Assembly (NCBI GenBank): GCA_020346465.1
Contig: CP070783.1
Coordinates: 843,055-898,335, forward strand
Direction: 5' to 3'
Origin: Deltaproteobacteria bacterium
GTDB taxonomy: Bacteria > Desulfobacterota > Deferrimicrobia > Deferrimicrobiales > Deferrimicrobiaceae
DNA: 55,281 bases
Position numbers and translations under genes: made by a program. The notes under the pieces are model-generated. The model searched no databases, was not told where the DNA came from, and saw nothing but the letters and a program-made list of their open reading frames with translations. Shown here piece by piece: positions 21,758-29,041 of the stretch (position 1 is its first letter; each line of letters begins with the position of its first letter).

Positions 21758-23074
21758 ATGTGCCGAATCGGTGCTCTATCGCCCTCCTGCCACTGGCTTT
21801 GTTTGACGGCTCTCAGTATCTTCATCTTCTCTCTCTCCGGCTGTGCCTCAATGAAAAGTGTTCAGACGGCATTGCCTTTTCCAGGCCATCGAGAAAAGGA
21901 GATCGAGCGAAACACGTTCCCGGTTGCACGAGGAGAAGACGTCATTGGCCGGCTGGCGATCGTCCGGCTCGAAAAGGGGGATACGCTCCCGGATATTGCC
22001 CGGCACTTCAGCCTGGGGATCAATGCGATCAGTGCGGCGAATCCGGGGGTGGATGTGTGGGTACCCGAGGCCGGAGAGCGTGTCACATTACCTCTGAGTT
22101 TTATCCTGCCGGACACTCCCAGAAAAGGGATTGTGGTCAACCTGGCCGCCATGAGGCTCTTTCAGTACAAAGAGGATGGGACGTCTCTGGTGGTAACGAC
22201 ATACCCGATCGGTGTCGGCACCAGCGAGCGGCCTACCCCCACGGGCGCCATGCATGTGGCGCGCAAGGCAGTCCGGCCGACCTGGCATGTTCCTGCTTCG
22301 ATTGCCAGGGAACATCGCAAGAAAGGGGATATTCTCCCCGCAGCCGTCCCGCCGGGGCCGGAAAATCCCCTGGGAGAATACGCGCTCTATTTGAGCAAAT
22401 CGGGGTATTTGATCCATGGCACCAATAAACCGGCCAGCATCGGCCTTACCGCGACCAATGGCTGCCTGAGGCTCTATCCGGAAAACGTGAAGATGCTCTT
22501 CGATGACACTCCGGTCAAAACACCTGTACTCATTGTTCACCAGCCATATCTCGTTGGGCAACGCAATGGCGTACTGTACCTGGAAGCTCATTCGCCACTG
22601 GAAGAGTCGGGCGCTCTTGAGTTGAAGAAACTCTATGCAAAGTTGCGAGCTGTTGAAAAGAACGCCGGGCGCGGGCTTGACTGGAAAAAGGTCAGGGAAG
22701 TACAGGCCGCGGCCCGGGGGATTCCCGTTCCCATCTTCGAATTGCGTCCGGGAAGTGAAAAAGAGGCCGCGAAACCTGTAGAAGTCGAGCACCCGGAGAG
22801 ATTGTACGGCAAACCGGAAATACCGGCCCTGAAATTGCAGGCGTGGTATGTATTGGCTGCCGATGTGCCTGACAAGATCGAAGCTCAGAGGATCGCCGCC
22901 ATCATCAATCACCAGGGGCCACAAATCCCGGCACGGGTGTTCGAAAAGAGCGATAACTATCGTGTTATCGCCGGCCCGTTCGACGGAGGCAGCGAAGCCA
23001 GAGAGGCAGTGAAACGCCTGAAAATAGATCTGGAAATAGACGGTATCGTAATCGAACCTGTCAAAAATGAATAA
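21758..23074 (+). CDS. LysM-L,D-transpeptidase lipoprotein with SPOR-like C-terminus
   Basis: A 438-residue lipoprotein (signal ending FSLSGC, Cys29). Domains in order: a LysM-like peptidoglycan-binding module (about 67-112, VRLEKGDTLPDIARHFSLGI); a YkuD L,D-transpeptidase domain (about 125-260) with His220 in IHGT and the catalytic Cys236 in TNGCLRLYP; and a C-terminal SPOR-like region (about 360-435). ErfK/YbiS enzymes of this kind join meso-diaminopimelate residues or attach Lpp to peptidoglycan. The next gene encodes an Lpp-like lipoprotein ending in two lysines, which makes Lpp attachment the best guess. A stop codon just before ATG 21758 fixes the start; the ribosome site is weak. Confidence 0.88.
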   Translation: MCRIGALSPSCHWLCLTALSIFIFSLSGCASMKSVQTALPFPGHREKEIERNTFPVARGEDVIGRLAIVRLEKGDTLPDIARHFSLGINAISAANPGVDVWVPEAGERVTLPLSFILPDTPRKGIVVNLAAMRLFQYKEDGTSLVVTTYPIGVGTSERPTPTGAMHVARKAVRPTWHVPASIAREHRKKGDILPAAVPPGPENPLGEYALYLSKSGYLIHGTNKPASIGLTATNGCLRLYPENVKMLFDDTPVKTPVLIVHQPYLVGQRNGVLYLEAHSPLEESGALELKKLYAKLRAVEKNAGRGLDWKKVREVQAAARGIPVPIFELRPGSEKEAAKPVEVEHPERLYGKPEIPALKLQAWYVLAADVPDKIEAQRIAAIINHQGPQIPARVFEKSDNYRVIAGPFDGGSEAREAVKRLKIDLEIDGIVIEPVKNE

Positions 23075-23168
23075 CCGCCCTCGCTTTTTTTGTCCGGGGG
23101 ATATATTGTGAACGGATGCGAACCCTCTTCCCGACAAGGAAGACGGAACATAACGGAGGTGAAGAGAG

Positions 23169-23513
23169 ATGAAGAAAACCCTGTTCCTGATCACGATGAT
23201 GCTTGTTCTTCCGGCTCTGATGATCGGGTGCGCAACAACCGGTGAGCTCCAGAAAGTACAGGCGGAGCAGAAAATGATCGATGCGAAAGCGGACCAGGCG
23301 TTGAAGGATGCGCAAGCCGCCAAGGCTGCAGCCGATGCGGCCCAGGTAAAAGCGGATGAAACATCGGCCCGCGCCGAAAGTGCGATAAAGGCGGCAGAGG
23401 AAAGGGAAAAGGCGGCAGAGGAAAGGGCAAAAGCGGCGGAGGAGAGGGAAAGGATGGCGGAAGAAAAAGCGAAAAAGGCCGAAGCCGCTTTTGAGAAGTC
23501 GATGAAGAAGTAA
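23169..23513 (+). CDS. Alanine-zipper Lpp-like murein lipoprotein
   Basis: A 114-residue lipoprotein. The signal ends ALMIGC (Cys21). The mature chain is an uninterrupted heptad coiled coil, first alanine-rich (DAQAAKAAADAAQVKADETS), then a charged run of repeated AAEERE/AAEERA units, and it ends MKK. This is the design of Lpp/OprI: an N-terminal lipid in the outer membrane, a trimeric coil, and a C-terminal lysine joined to peptidoglycan. Its length exceeds E. coli Lpp, so the membrane-wall gap it spans could be wider. It sits between two L,D-transpeptidase genes, with a good GGAGGTG ribosome site and a terminator after it. Confidence 0.82.
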   Translation: MKKTLFLITMMLVLPALMIGCATTGELQKVQAEQKMIDAKADQALKDAQAAKAAADAAQVKADETSARAESAIKAAEEREKAAEERAKAAEERERMAEEKAKKAEAAFEKSMKK

Positions 23514-23565
23514 GTCCTTTGTATGGTATTGTCGACGTTCCTTTCGATGATTCGGACAAAGATGT

Positions 23566-23595
23566 GGCAGGGGCTAACGCCCCTGCCATTTCATT
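23566..23595 (+). terminator. Rho-independent terminator after the Lpp-like gene
   Basis: A perfect 9-bp stem, GGCAGGGGC / GCCCCTGCC, closes a TAAC loop and is followed by ATTTCATT. It lies 50 bases past the stop, in the gap before the second transpeptidase gene. Confidence 0.75.
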
Positions 23596-23643
23596 ATCTG
23601 TCATGTGAGATTGTCCCGATGATTCTGCCTATGGGTTAGGAAA

Positions 23644-24612
23644 ATGAGGAAGCCGGGAATCTTTCACCTCGGACCATTCCAGTTCTGTATTTGCCTCATC
23701 CTGGCACCGATTCTCCTATTCGGATGCAGTCACTTCAACGACGCGCGGCAGGCCAACATTACCTTCGCAGAGGCAAATGATCTGTTTCATCAAGGAAACT
23801 ACACGGCCTCTCTGGACAAGTATTCGGAAATTGCCGAAAAATATCCCGATAAGGCAGACAGGGCTCTGTTCGAGATGGGTATTGTTTACGCTCATCCGAG
23901 GAACGAGCGGAAAGATTACCAGAAATCCCTGGAATGTTTTCAGAAACTCATCAAGGAGTACCCTGGGAGCGAGTACCGGCAGAACAGCGAGATGATGATA
24001 TTCAATATCCGGAATGTCGTTCTCAAGGATCAGACGATCGCTGCGCAGCAGATGCAGATCGAAACGCTCCGGCACGAGATCCAAGGCAAGGAGAACGAGA
24101 TCGTCACGCTGCAAAAAAAGATGGAAGCATCCGAAAAAAGGATTGAAGCACTCGATCAAAAGTTTTTTGACTATGCGACTCGGAACGGATCGGCAGACAG
24201 GATACTGGTAGAAAAAAGTGCACGCCGGTTGATGTTGATCTCGCAGGGTGAAGTGCTCAAGACCTACAAAATCGCCCTGGGGGGAAACCCGATCGGGCCG
24301 AAGGAACGGCAAGGTGACAACAAGACCCCTGAGGGGACCTATGTCATCGATGCAAGAAACAGGGACAGCCGGTTTCACCTCTCCCTGCATATCTCCTATC
24401 CAAACGAAAGAGATAAAAATCGCGCAAAAGAACTCGGTGATTCTCCGGGCGGAGACATCATGATCCACGGCATCAAGAATGGTTCCTCGTGGGTAGGCGA
24501 CGCTCACGCAGAGGTCGACTGGACGAAAGGGTGTATTGCCGTTACGAACGAAGAAATAGAGGAAATTGCCAAGTTGGCGCCAAATGGGACGATCGTTGAG
24601 ATACGGCCGTAG
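23644..24612 (+). CDS. TPR/coiled-coil L,D-transpeptidase lipoprotein
   Basis: A 322-residue lipoprotein (signal ending LLFGC, Cys28). Residues about 38-125 form TPR-like helices of the BamD/YbgF kind (ANDLFHQGNYTASLDKYSEI, YQKSLECFQKLIKEYPGSEY). A coiled coil runs over about 135-175. The C-terminal YkuD domain (about 185-320) has His275 in IMIHG and catalytic Cys297 in TKGCIAVTNEEIEEI. The TPR part probably docks another envelope protein. The family makes 3-3 cross-links or anchors lipoproteins; with the Lpp-like gene next door anchoring is attractive. The ATG at 23644 follows a weak ribosome site (TTAGGAAA) 100 bases beyond the terminator, so it may have its own promoter. Confidence 0.87.
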   Translation: MRKPGIFHLGPFQFCICLILAPILLFGCSHFNDARQANITFAEANDLFHQGNYTASLDKYSEIAEKYPDKADRALFEMGIVYAHPRNERKDYQKSLECFQKLIKEYPGSEYRQNSEMMIFNIRNVVLKDQTIAAQQMQIETLRHEIQGKENEIVTLQKKMEASEKRIEALDQKFFDYATRNGSADRILVEKSARRLMLISQGEVLKTYKIALGGNPIGPKERQGDNKTPEGTYVIDARNRDSRFHLSLHISYPNERDKNRAKELGDSPGGDIMIHGIKNGSSWVGDAHAEVDWTKGCIAVTNEEIEEIAKLAPNGTIVEIRP

Positions 24613-24772
24613 AAGACCGTGTACCCCTGGGGGGGCCAGCCTCCGCGGCGGGATCCGGGGCTGACGCGCTACCGTGCGTTGCGCTTTTCGTCCCGCTCGA
24701 ACCCCGCACCTCTCCTCGCGACCTTTTCCAGCGGGTAAACCTCGGAGTCGACCAACAACCAGCAACTGCGAT

Positions 24773-25192
24773 TCAGGTCAATCGGATTTTCTTCTCTTTC
24801 AGGAAAGCGGCGAATGCCTGATCCACAACCCGTATGTGGTCCCTCAGCCAGTTGCCCAGGAAGGTGCCGATGGCTCTGCTTAATTTTTCGGTGACCCCGT
24901 AATCCCGGAAATCCTCGACCAGGTCATCCAGCGTGGCTTTCAATTCCTCGTGCTTGGCCCTGTGGTCTTCCAGTCCGGGGTAGCCTGTTTCCGACATGTA
25001 TTTCTCTTCCGTCGAGAAATGGAACTGGGTGTAGTCTACGAGGAAATCCAGCGCGTTCGCCACATGCGGCATGCCCCGATGATCCTCTATCGCGGATTGC
25101 ACGTTTCCCAGACGTTCAATCCAATTCTGATGCTGTTCGTCGATCAACTCCACGCCGATGGAAAGGCTTTCGTCCCATTTCATCTTGCTCAT
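24773..25192 (-). CDS. Bacteriohemerythrin
   Basis: A 139-residue single-domain hemerythrin. All seven di-iron ligands are visible: His21 (IDEQH), His58 and Glu62 (HFSTE), His77 and His81 (HRAKH), His119 and Asp124 (HIRVVD). Such proteins bind O2 reversibly in the cytoplasm and may buffer or sense it in microaerophilic and anaerobic bacteria. The start at 25192 (MSKMKWDESLSIG) has AGGAG upstream and fits the family N-terminus; the frame is open further up but without a start signal. It stands alone, convergent with the transpeptidase gene. Confidence 0.93.
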   Translation of the reverse strand: MSKMKWDESLSIGVELIDEQHQNWIERLGNVQSAIEDHRGMPHVANALDFLVDYTQFHFSTEEKYMSETGYPGLEDHRAKHEELKATLDDLVEDFRDYGVTEKLSRAIGTFLGNWLRDHIRVVDQAFAAFLKEKKIRLT

Positions 25193-25307
25193 GTTCTGGC
25201 TCTCCTGACCTTGTTTTCGGCGATCACTGGCAACATGAATTTCCCCCCTAACGATGGTTTCGAAATATACATAGGATTTGGACCAAAGGCAAGACCACAA
25301 AGCAGGA

Positions 25308-25440
25308 TGACCTGCCCCCCCTCAAATCGGTCCGGCATGTCAAAGAAGCGATACCGTCCGGAAGAGATCATCGGCAGACTGCGCGAGGCAGATGTCCTGA
25401 TCGAGCGGTGGAGGCGGCACTGCAACGGAGTACGTCCCCG
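25308..25440 (+). mobile_element. IS3-family remnant with internal deletion
   Basis: TGACCTGCCCCC is followed by a short leader, then MSKKRYRPEEIIGRLREADV, the normal start of an IS3-type OrfA. The frame then switches directly to IERWRRHCNGVRP, which is normally near the end of OrfB (WRRHYNxVRPHSSLGY). About a kilobase of transposase is missing, so the element is inactive. No matching right end was found downstream. Confidence 0.7.
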
Positions 25441-25500
25441 TGACCGTTCCACGTCCTGCGTCCCTCGGTTCCTCCGCATGCGCCACACGGATAGCAAGGT

Positions 25501-25522
25501 GTAAGCTTTCTTGGCAGCTTAC
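25501..25522. promoter_or_regulatory. Small inverted repeat, role unknown
   Basis: GTAAGCT and AGCTTAC flank an 8-base spacer. It lies between the IS3 scar and the response-regulator operon, too far (over 200 bases) to be assigned. Confidence 0.3.
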
Positions 25523-25735
25523 GATTCCCGTTTCATCTTGAGGGGTTGGGAAAGAGCTGCAAGATTTCTTTACAGCTGCGGTCTCCGGAGAGGTCATGTC
25601 GGCAGAACCGTTTCTCCATCAATAAACAACTGGTTATTCGGGAAAACGGAGGCGGCATGATGTTTGAAGTGTAATCGTCATGGGTAGGGAACAGGGCCAA
25701 GGGCATCGACCGAACTTCGGGTGCGGGAGGTCGCC

Positions 25736-26740
25736 ATGAAAGAAAATCCGAAAATACTGGTAGTGGACGACGAGGCCTCGATCCGTCGCAATCTCGCTGT
25801 CGGCATGGCCCAGCGGGGGTACGAGGTCGACGCCTGCGAAATGGGGCTGTCTGCCCTGGAGAAGATCGAAGCGGCGAGGCGGTCCGGTGTTCCCCACAAC
25901 TTCGTGATCCTGGATATCCGGCTGCCGGATATCGACGGGCTCCAGCTCCTGCGGATGATCAAGGACGTGTATCCGGACCTGCCCGTGGTGGTGATCTCCG
26001 GCTACGGCGACGAGCAGACCGGGGAGCGGGTGAAGGAGCGCCACGGCAGCGCCTACCTGGACAAGCCGTTCGAGATCGAGGCGCTGGAAGCCGAGATCCG
26101 GAGGATCGGCCCGTCGGAGGAGGAGGAGCCCGTGCCCCGGCCGGAGGCCCGGCCGGAGGAGCCGCGAAGCCAGAGCGCGTACGTCTTCCTCCGGGGCAGG
26201 CCGGACGCCGATCTGTCCGGGTGCTTCAACGCACTCTACTTCGCCGAAGGGGTCTGTTACTGCGACGCCGTGACGGGCGACTGGGATATTGTCCTTCTCG
26301 TCCAGGCGCCGGACCGGAGGGGGATCCGGGAATGGGTCGAGCGGAACGCGCAGCCTCGCCCCGAGATCATGCAGTTCGAGATCCACCATTCCGAGCGCCC
26401 GTTGCTGGGGAAGGACATCGAGTCGTTCATCCGGCATCACGAGCTGATGCAGGCGGCCGAGGGCCTGGGCGAAGAGACGGGCGACAGGCGGAAACGACAG
26501 CTCCTCTCGGCCTATGTTCTGCTGGAGCTCGACAGGTACTGCGTGCCCTCCCTGTACGCCACGTACTATTTCGACGAGGACGTCGTCTACTGCGACATGA
26601 CCGACGACTGCACGATGGCCATCCTCCTCGTGCAGGGGCGCACGTGCGATGCGATCAGGCAGGCCGTATCCCGGCTCCGGTCCAGGCCAGGAGTGCTCCG
26701 TGCCAAGACCCTGAACATCGTAAAGTTCCAGGGTATTTAA
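25736..26740 (+). CDS. Response regulator with two C-terminal Lrp/RAM-like domains
   Basis: A 334-residue protein. Residues 1-125 are a CheY-like receiver with Asp11-Asp12, the phosphorylatable Asp60 (FVILDIRLPDIDG) and a Lys in YLDKPF. After a Pro/Glu linker come two similar alpha/beta segments of about 75 residues: AYVFLRGRPDADLSGCFNAL...VCYCDAVTGDWDIVLLVQ, and AYVLLELDRYCVPSLYATYY...VVYCDMTDDCTMAILLVQ. The pattern (strand, helix, xYCD, strand DIVLLV) is that of the ligand-binding domain of Lrp/AsnC regulators, and no DNA-binding helix is present. It may signal by protein contact with the oxidoreductase encoded next, 15 bases downstream. ATG 25736 follows GGGAGG. Confidence 0.8.
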   Translation: MKENPKILVVDDEASIRRNLAVGMAQRGYEVDACEMGLSALEKIEAARRSGVPHNFVILDIRLPDIDGLQLLRMIKDVYPDLPVVVISGYGDEQTGERVKERHGSAYLDKPFEIEALEAEIRRIGPSEEEEPVPRPEARPEEPRSQSAYVFLRGRPDADLSGCFNALYFAEGVCYCDAVTGDWDIVLLVQAPDRRGIREWVERNAQPRPEIMQFEIHHSERPLLGKDIESFIRHHELMQAAEGLGEETGDRRKRQLLSAYVLLELDRYCVPSLYATYYFDEDVVYCDMTDDCTMAILLVQGRTCDAIRQAVSRLRSRPGVLRAKTLNIVKFQGI

Positions 26741-26755
26741 CGTGGCGGGGAGAAG

Positions 26756-27259
26756 ATGGCGACGGATGAGGAACGCGCAAAGGTCGTCGTGATGCCGGCG
26801 TTCGGCCGGATGCTGTGGCGCCACGGCGGCGAGCCGGGCATGCTGATCCCGCTGCTCCAGGCGGCCCAGGATTCCTACGGCTACATCCCGCCGCTTGCGA
26901 TCGAGCAGATCGCCATGGCGACCGGCATTCCGGCCAGCGAGGTCTACGGGGTCATCACCTTTTACAGGCAGTTTCGCTTGCAGCCGCTGGGCCGGCACGT
27001 CATTCGCGTCTGCAAGGGGACCGCCTGCCACGTCCAGGGGGCGGAAATGATCTCCAGGACCCTCGAGGAGGAACTCGGAATCCGCCAGGGGGAGACCAGC
27101 GAGGACGGCCTGTTCACCTGCCTCGAGGTGGCCTGCCTCGGATGCTGCAGTCTCGCTCCCGTGGTGATGATCGGCGAGCGGGCATACGGCCGGCTCACTC
27201 CCCAGAGGCTCCGAAGCGTTCTCCGGACGGTTCGACGGAAAACGGGCAGGGGCGCATGA
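26756..27259 (+). CDS. NuoE-like [2Fe-2S] subunit of an NAD(P)H oxidoreductase
   Basis: A 167-residue thioredoxin-like ferredoxin subunit. The helical N-terminus (ALQ-type LIPLLQAAQDSYGYIPPLAI) and the [2Fe-2S] ligands Cys86, Cys91, Cys127 and Cys131 (CKGTAC and CLGCC) are all present. NuoE/HoxE/HydC-type subunits carry electrons beside the flavin subunit of complex I, NAD-linked hydrogenases and formate dehydrogenases. There are no membrane subunit genes nearby, so this is not complex I itself. The stop overlaps the next start in an ATGA, indicating a fixed ratio with the NuoF-like subunit. It follows the receiver-RAM protein by 15 bases. Confidence 0.92.
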   Translation: MATDEERAKVVVMPAFGRMLWRHGGEPGMLIPLLQAAQDSYGYIPPLAIEQIAMATGIPASEVYGVITFYRQFRLQPLGRHVIRVCKGTACHVQGAEMISRTLEEELGIRQGETSEDGLFTCLEVACLGCCSLAPVVMIGERAYGRLTPQRLRSVLRTVRRKTGRGA

Positions 27260-29037
27260 TGGACCTTCCGGCGTCCCGGGAGGACCCGATGCACACGGTG
27301 ATGGTCGGACTGGGATCGTGCGGCATTGCCACGGGGGGCCTGGCCGTGCAACGGCGGTTCCAGGAGCTGCTGGGACCCGAAAACGGGGGGGTGAGGCTCA
27401 AGGAGACCGGGTGCATAGGGCTGTGTCATCGCGAGGTGCTGGTCGAGATTGTCGAAGACGGCCGGGGAAGGACCCTCTACGGCGAGGTGACCCCCGACCG
27501 GGTGGACCGCATCGTCGCGGACCATCTGCGCGGGGGCAGGGCGGTCGAGGAATGGATCGTGGACCGGGAAGAGCTGCTCGCCGGGCAGAAGCGGATCGTG
27601 CTGCGCAACTGCGGTGAGATCGACCCGTCCTGCATCGAGGAGTATCGCGCCCGGGGAGGCTACCTGGCCCTTTCGCGGGCGGTCACCGGGATGTCCCCGG
27701 GGGAAGTCATCGAAACGGTCGCCGATTCCGGGCTGCGCGGAAGAGGCGGGGCCGGGTTTCCCACCGGGACCAAGTGGAGACTCGCCCGGGCTGCGCAGGC
27801 GGAACGCAAGGTCGTCATCTGCAACGCCGATGAAGGAGACCCCGGCGCCTTCATGGACCGCAGCGTGCTCGAGGGAGACCCGCACTCCGTGCTGGAGGGG
27901 ATGGCGATCGCCGGGTACGCCATCGGCGCCGGAGAGGGGATCGTCTACATCCGCGCGGAGTACCCTCTCGCGATCCGCCGGCTGCGCGAGGCCATCGCCG
28001 GCGCCCGGGAAAGCGGACTCCTGGGCCCCAACCTGTTCGACAGCGGTTTTTCCTTTTCCATCCGCCTGAAGGAAGGGGCCGGGGCGTTCGTCTGCGGGGA
28101 GGAGACCGCGCTGATCGCTTCCATCGAGGGCAAACGGGGAATGCCACGCGTGCGGCCCCCGTTTCCCACGGAAGCCGGACTGTGGGGGCTTCCCACCTGC
28201 ATCAACAACGTGGAGACGCTCGCCAACGTGCCCTGGATCCTTTCCCACGGGGCCCGGGCCTTTCGGTCGTGCGGAACCGCCAACTCCAGGGGGACCAAGG
28301 TATTCGCCCTGGCGGGGAAGATCCGGAGGGGAGGCCTCGTGGAGGTTCCCATGGGCACCACCATCGACGAGATCGTCTACGGGATCGGCGGCGGAACCGT
28401 ATCGGGGGGGCCTTTCAAGGCGGTCCAGATCGGGGGACCATCGGGCGGGTGCATCCCCGCCTCTTTGGGAGGAACTCCCATCGACTACGAACAGATCACC
28501 GCCACCGGCGCGATCATGGGATCGGGCGGGATGGTGGTCATGGACGACTCCACCTGCATGGTGGACGTCGCGCGGTATTTCCTGCACTTCACCCAGAACG
28601 AATCGTGCGGGAAGTGCACCTTCTGTCGGATCGGCACGAAGCGGATGCTCGAGATCCTGGAAAGGATCTGCGCGGGACGCGGGATTCCGGAGGACGTGCA
28701 CACGCTCGCGGAGCTGGGCGAGCAGATCCGGATGAGCTCCCTGTGCGGACTCGGCCAGACCGCTCCCAACCCGGTGTTGACGACCTTGCGGTACTTCCAC
28801 GAAGAGTACGAAGCGCACATCCGCGGCGGGAAATGCCCGGCGAGGGTCTGCCTGGCCCTCGTGGAATTCGGGATCGATCCGGACAGGTGCACGGGCTGCG
28901 GCCTGTGCGTCCAGGCCTGCGACGCCGGGGCGATCAGCGGCCGGAGCAAGGAGGTCCACCGGATCGACGGGAGCCGCTGCGTACGATGCGGGAAATGCCT
29001 CACGGTCTGCCGTTCCGATGCGGTGCGGAAAGGATAG
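27256..29037 (+). CDS. NuoF/HydB-like NAD(P)H:FMN subunit
   Basis: A 593-residue soluble subunit. Domains in order: an N-terminal thioredoxin-like [2Fe-2S] part (LGSCGIATGG, TGCIGLCHRE); the Rossmann-like NADH/FMN domain with GLRGRGGAGFPTGTKW and NADEGDPGAFMDR; an SLBB section (FALAGKIRRGGLVEVPMG); the N3-type [4Fe-4S] domain with ESCGKCTFCRIGTKRM and a later Cys; and a C-terminal two-cluster ferredoxin (CTGCGLCVQAC, CVRCGKCLTVC). This is the layout of HydB/HndC-like flavin subunits of bifurcating hydrogenases and NADP-reducing enzymes. It would take hydride from NAD(P)H or deliver it. The start at 27256 overlaps the NuoE stop; an ATG at 27289 after GGGAGG is a good alternative. Confidence 0.92.
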   Translation: MMDLPASREDPMHTVMVGLGSCGIATGGLAVQRRFQELLGPENGGVRLKETGCIGLCHREVLVEIVEDGRGRTLYGEVTPDRVDRIVADHLRGGRAVEEWIVDREELLAGQKRIVLRNCGEIDPSCIEEYRARGGYLALSRAVTGMSPGEVIETVADSGLRGRGGAGFPTGTKWRLARAAQAERKVVICNADEGDPGAFMDRSVLEGDPHSVLEGMAIAGYAIGAGEGIVYIRAEYPLAIRRLREAIAGARESGLLGPNLFDSGFSFSIRLKEGAGAFVCGEETALIASIEGKRGMPRVRPPFPTEAGLWGLPTCINNVETLANVPWILSHGARAFRSCGTANSRGTKVFALAGKIRRGGLVEVPMGTTIDEIVYGIGGGTVSGGPFKAVQIGGPSGGCIPASLGGTPIDYEQITATGAIMGSGGMVVMDDSTCMVDVARYFLHFTQNESCGKCTFCRIGTKRMLEILERICAGRGIPEDVHTLAELGEQIRMSSLCGLGQTAPNPVLTTLRYFHEEYEAHIRGGKCPARVCLALVEFGIDPDRCTGCGLCVQACDAGAISGRSKEVHRIDGSRCVRCGKCLTVCRSDAVRKG

Positions 29038-29041
29038 CGGA

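Noticed and set aside
26756-29037. Part of respiratory complex I
   Set aside because: No membrane nuo subunits, NuoB, NuoC or NuoD are near; the NuoF-like protein has HydB-type extra ferredoxin domains.
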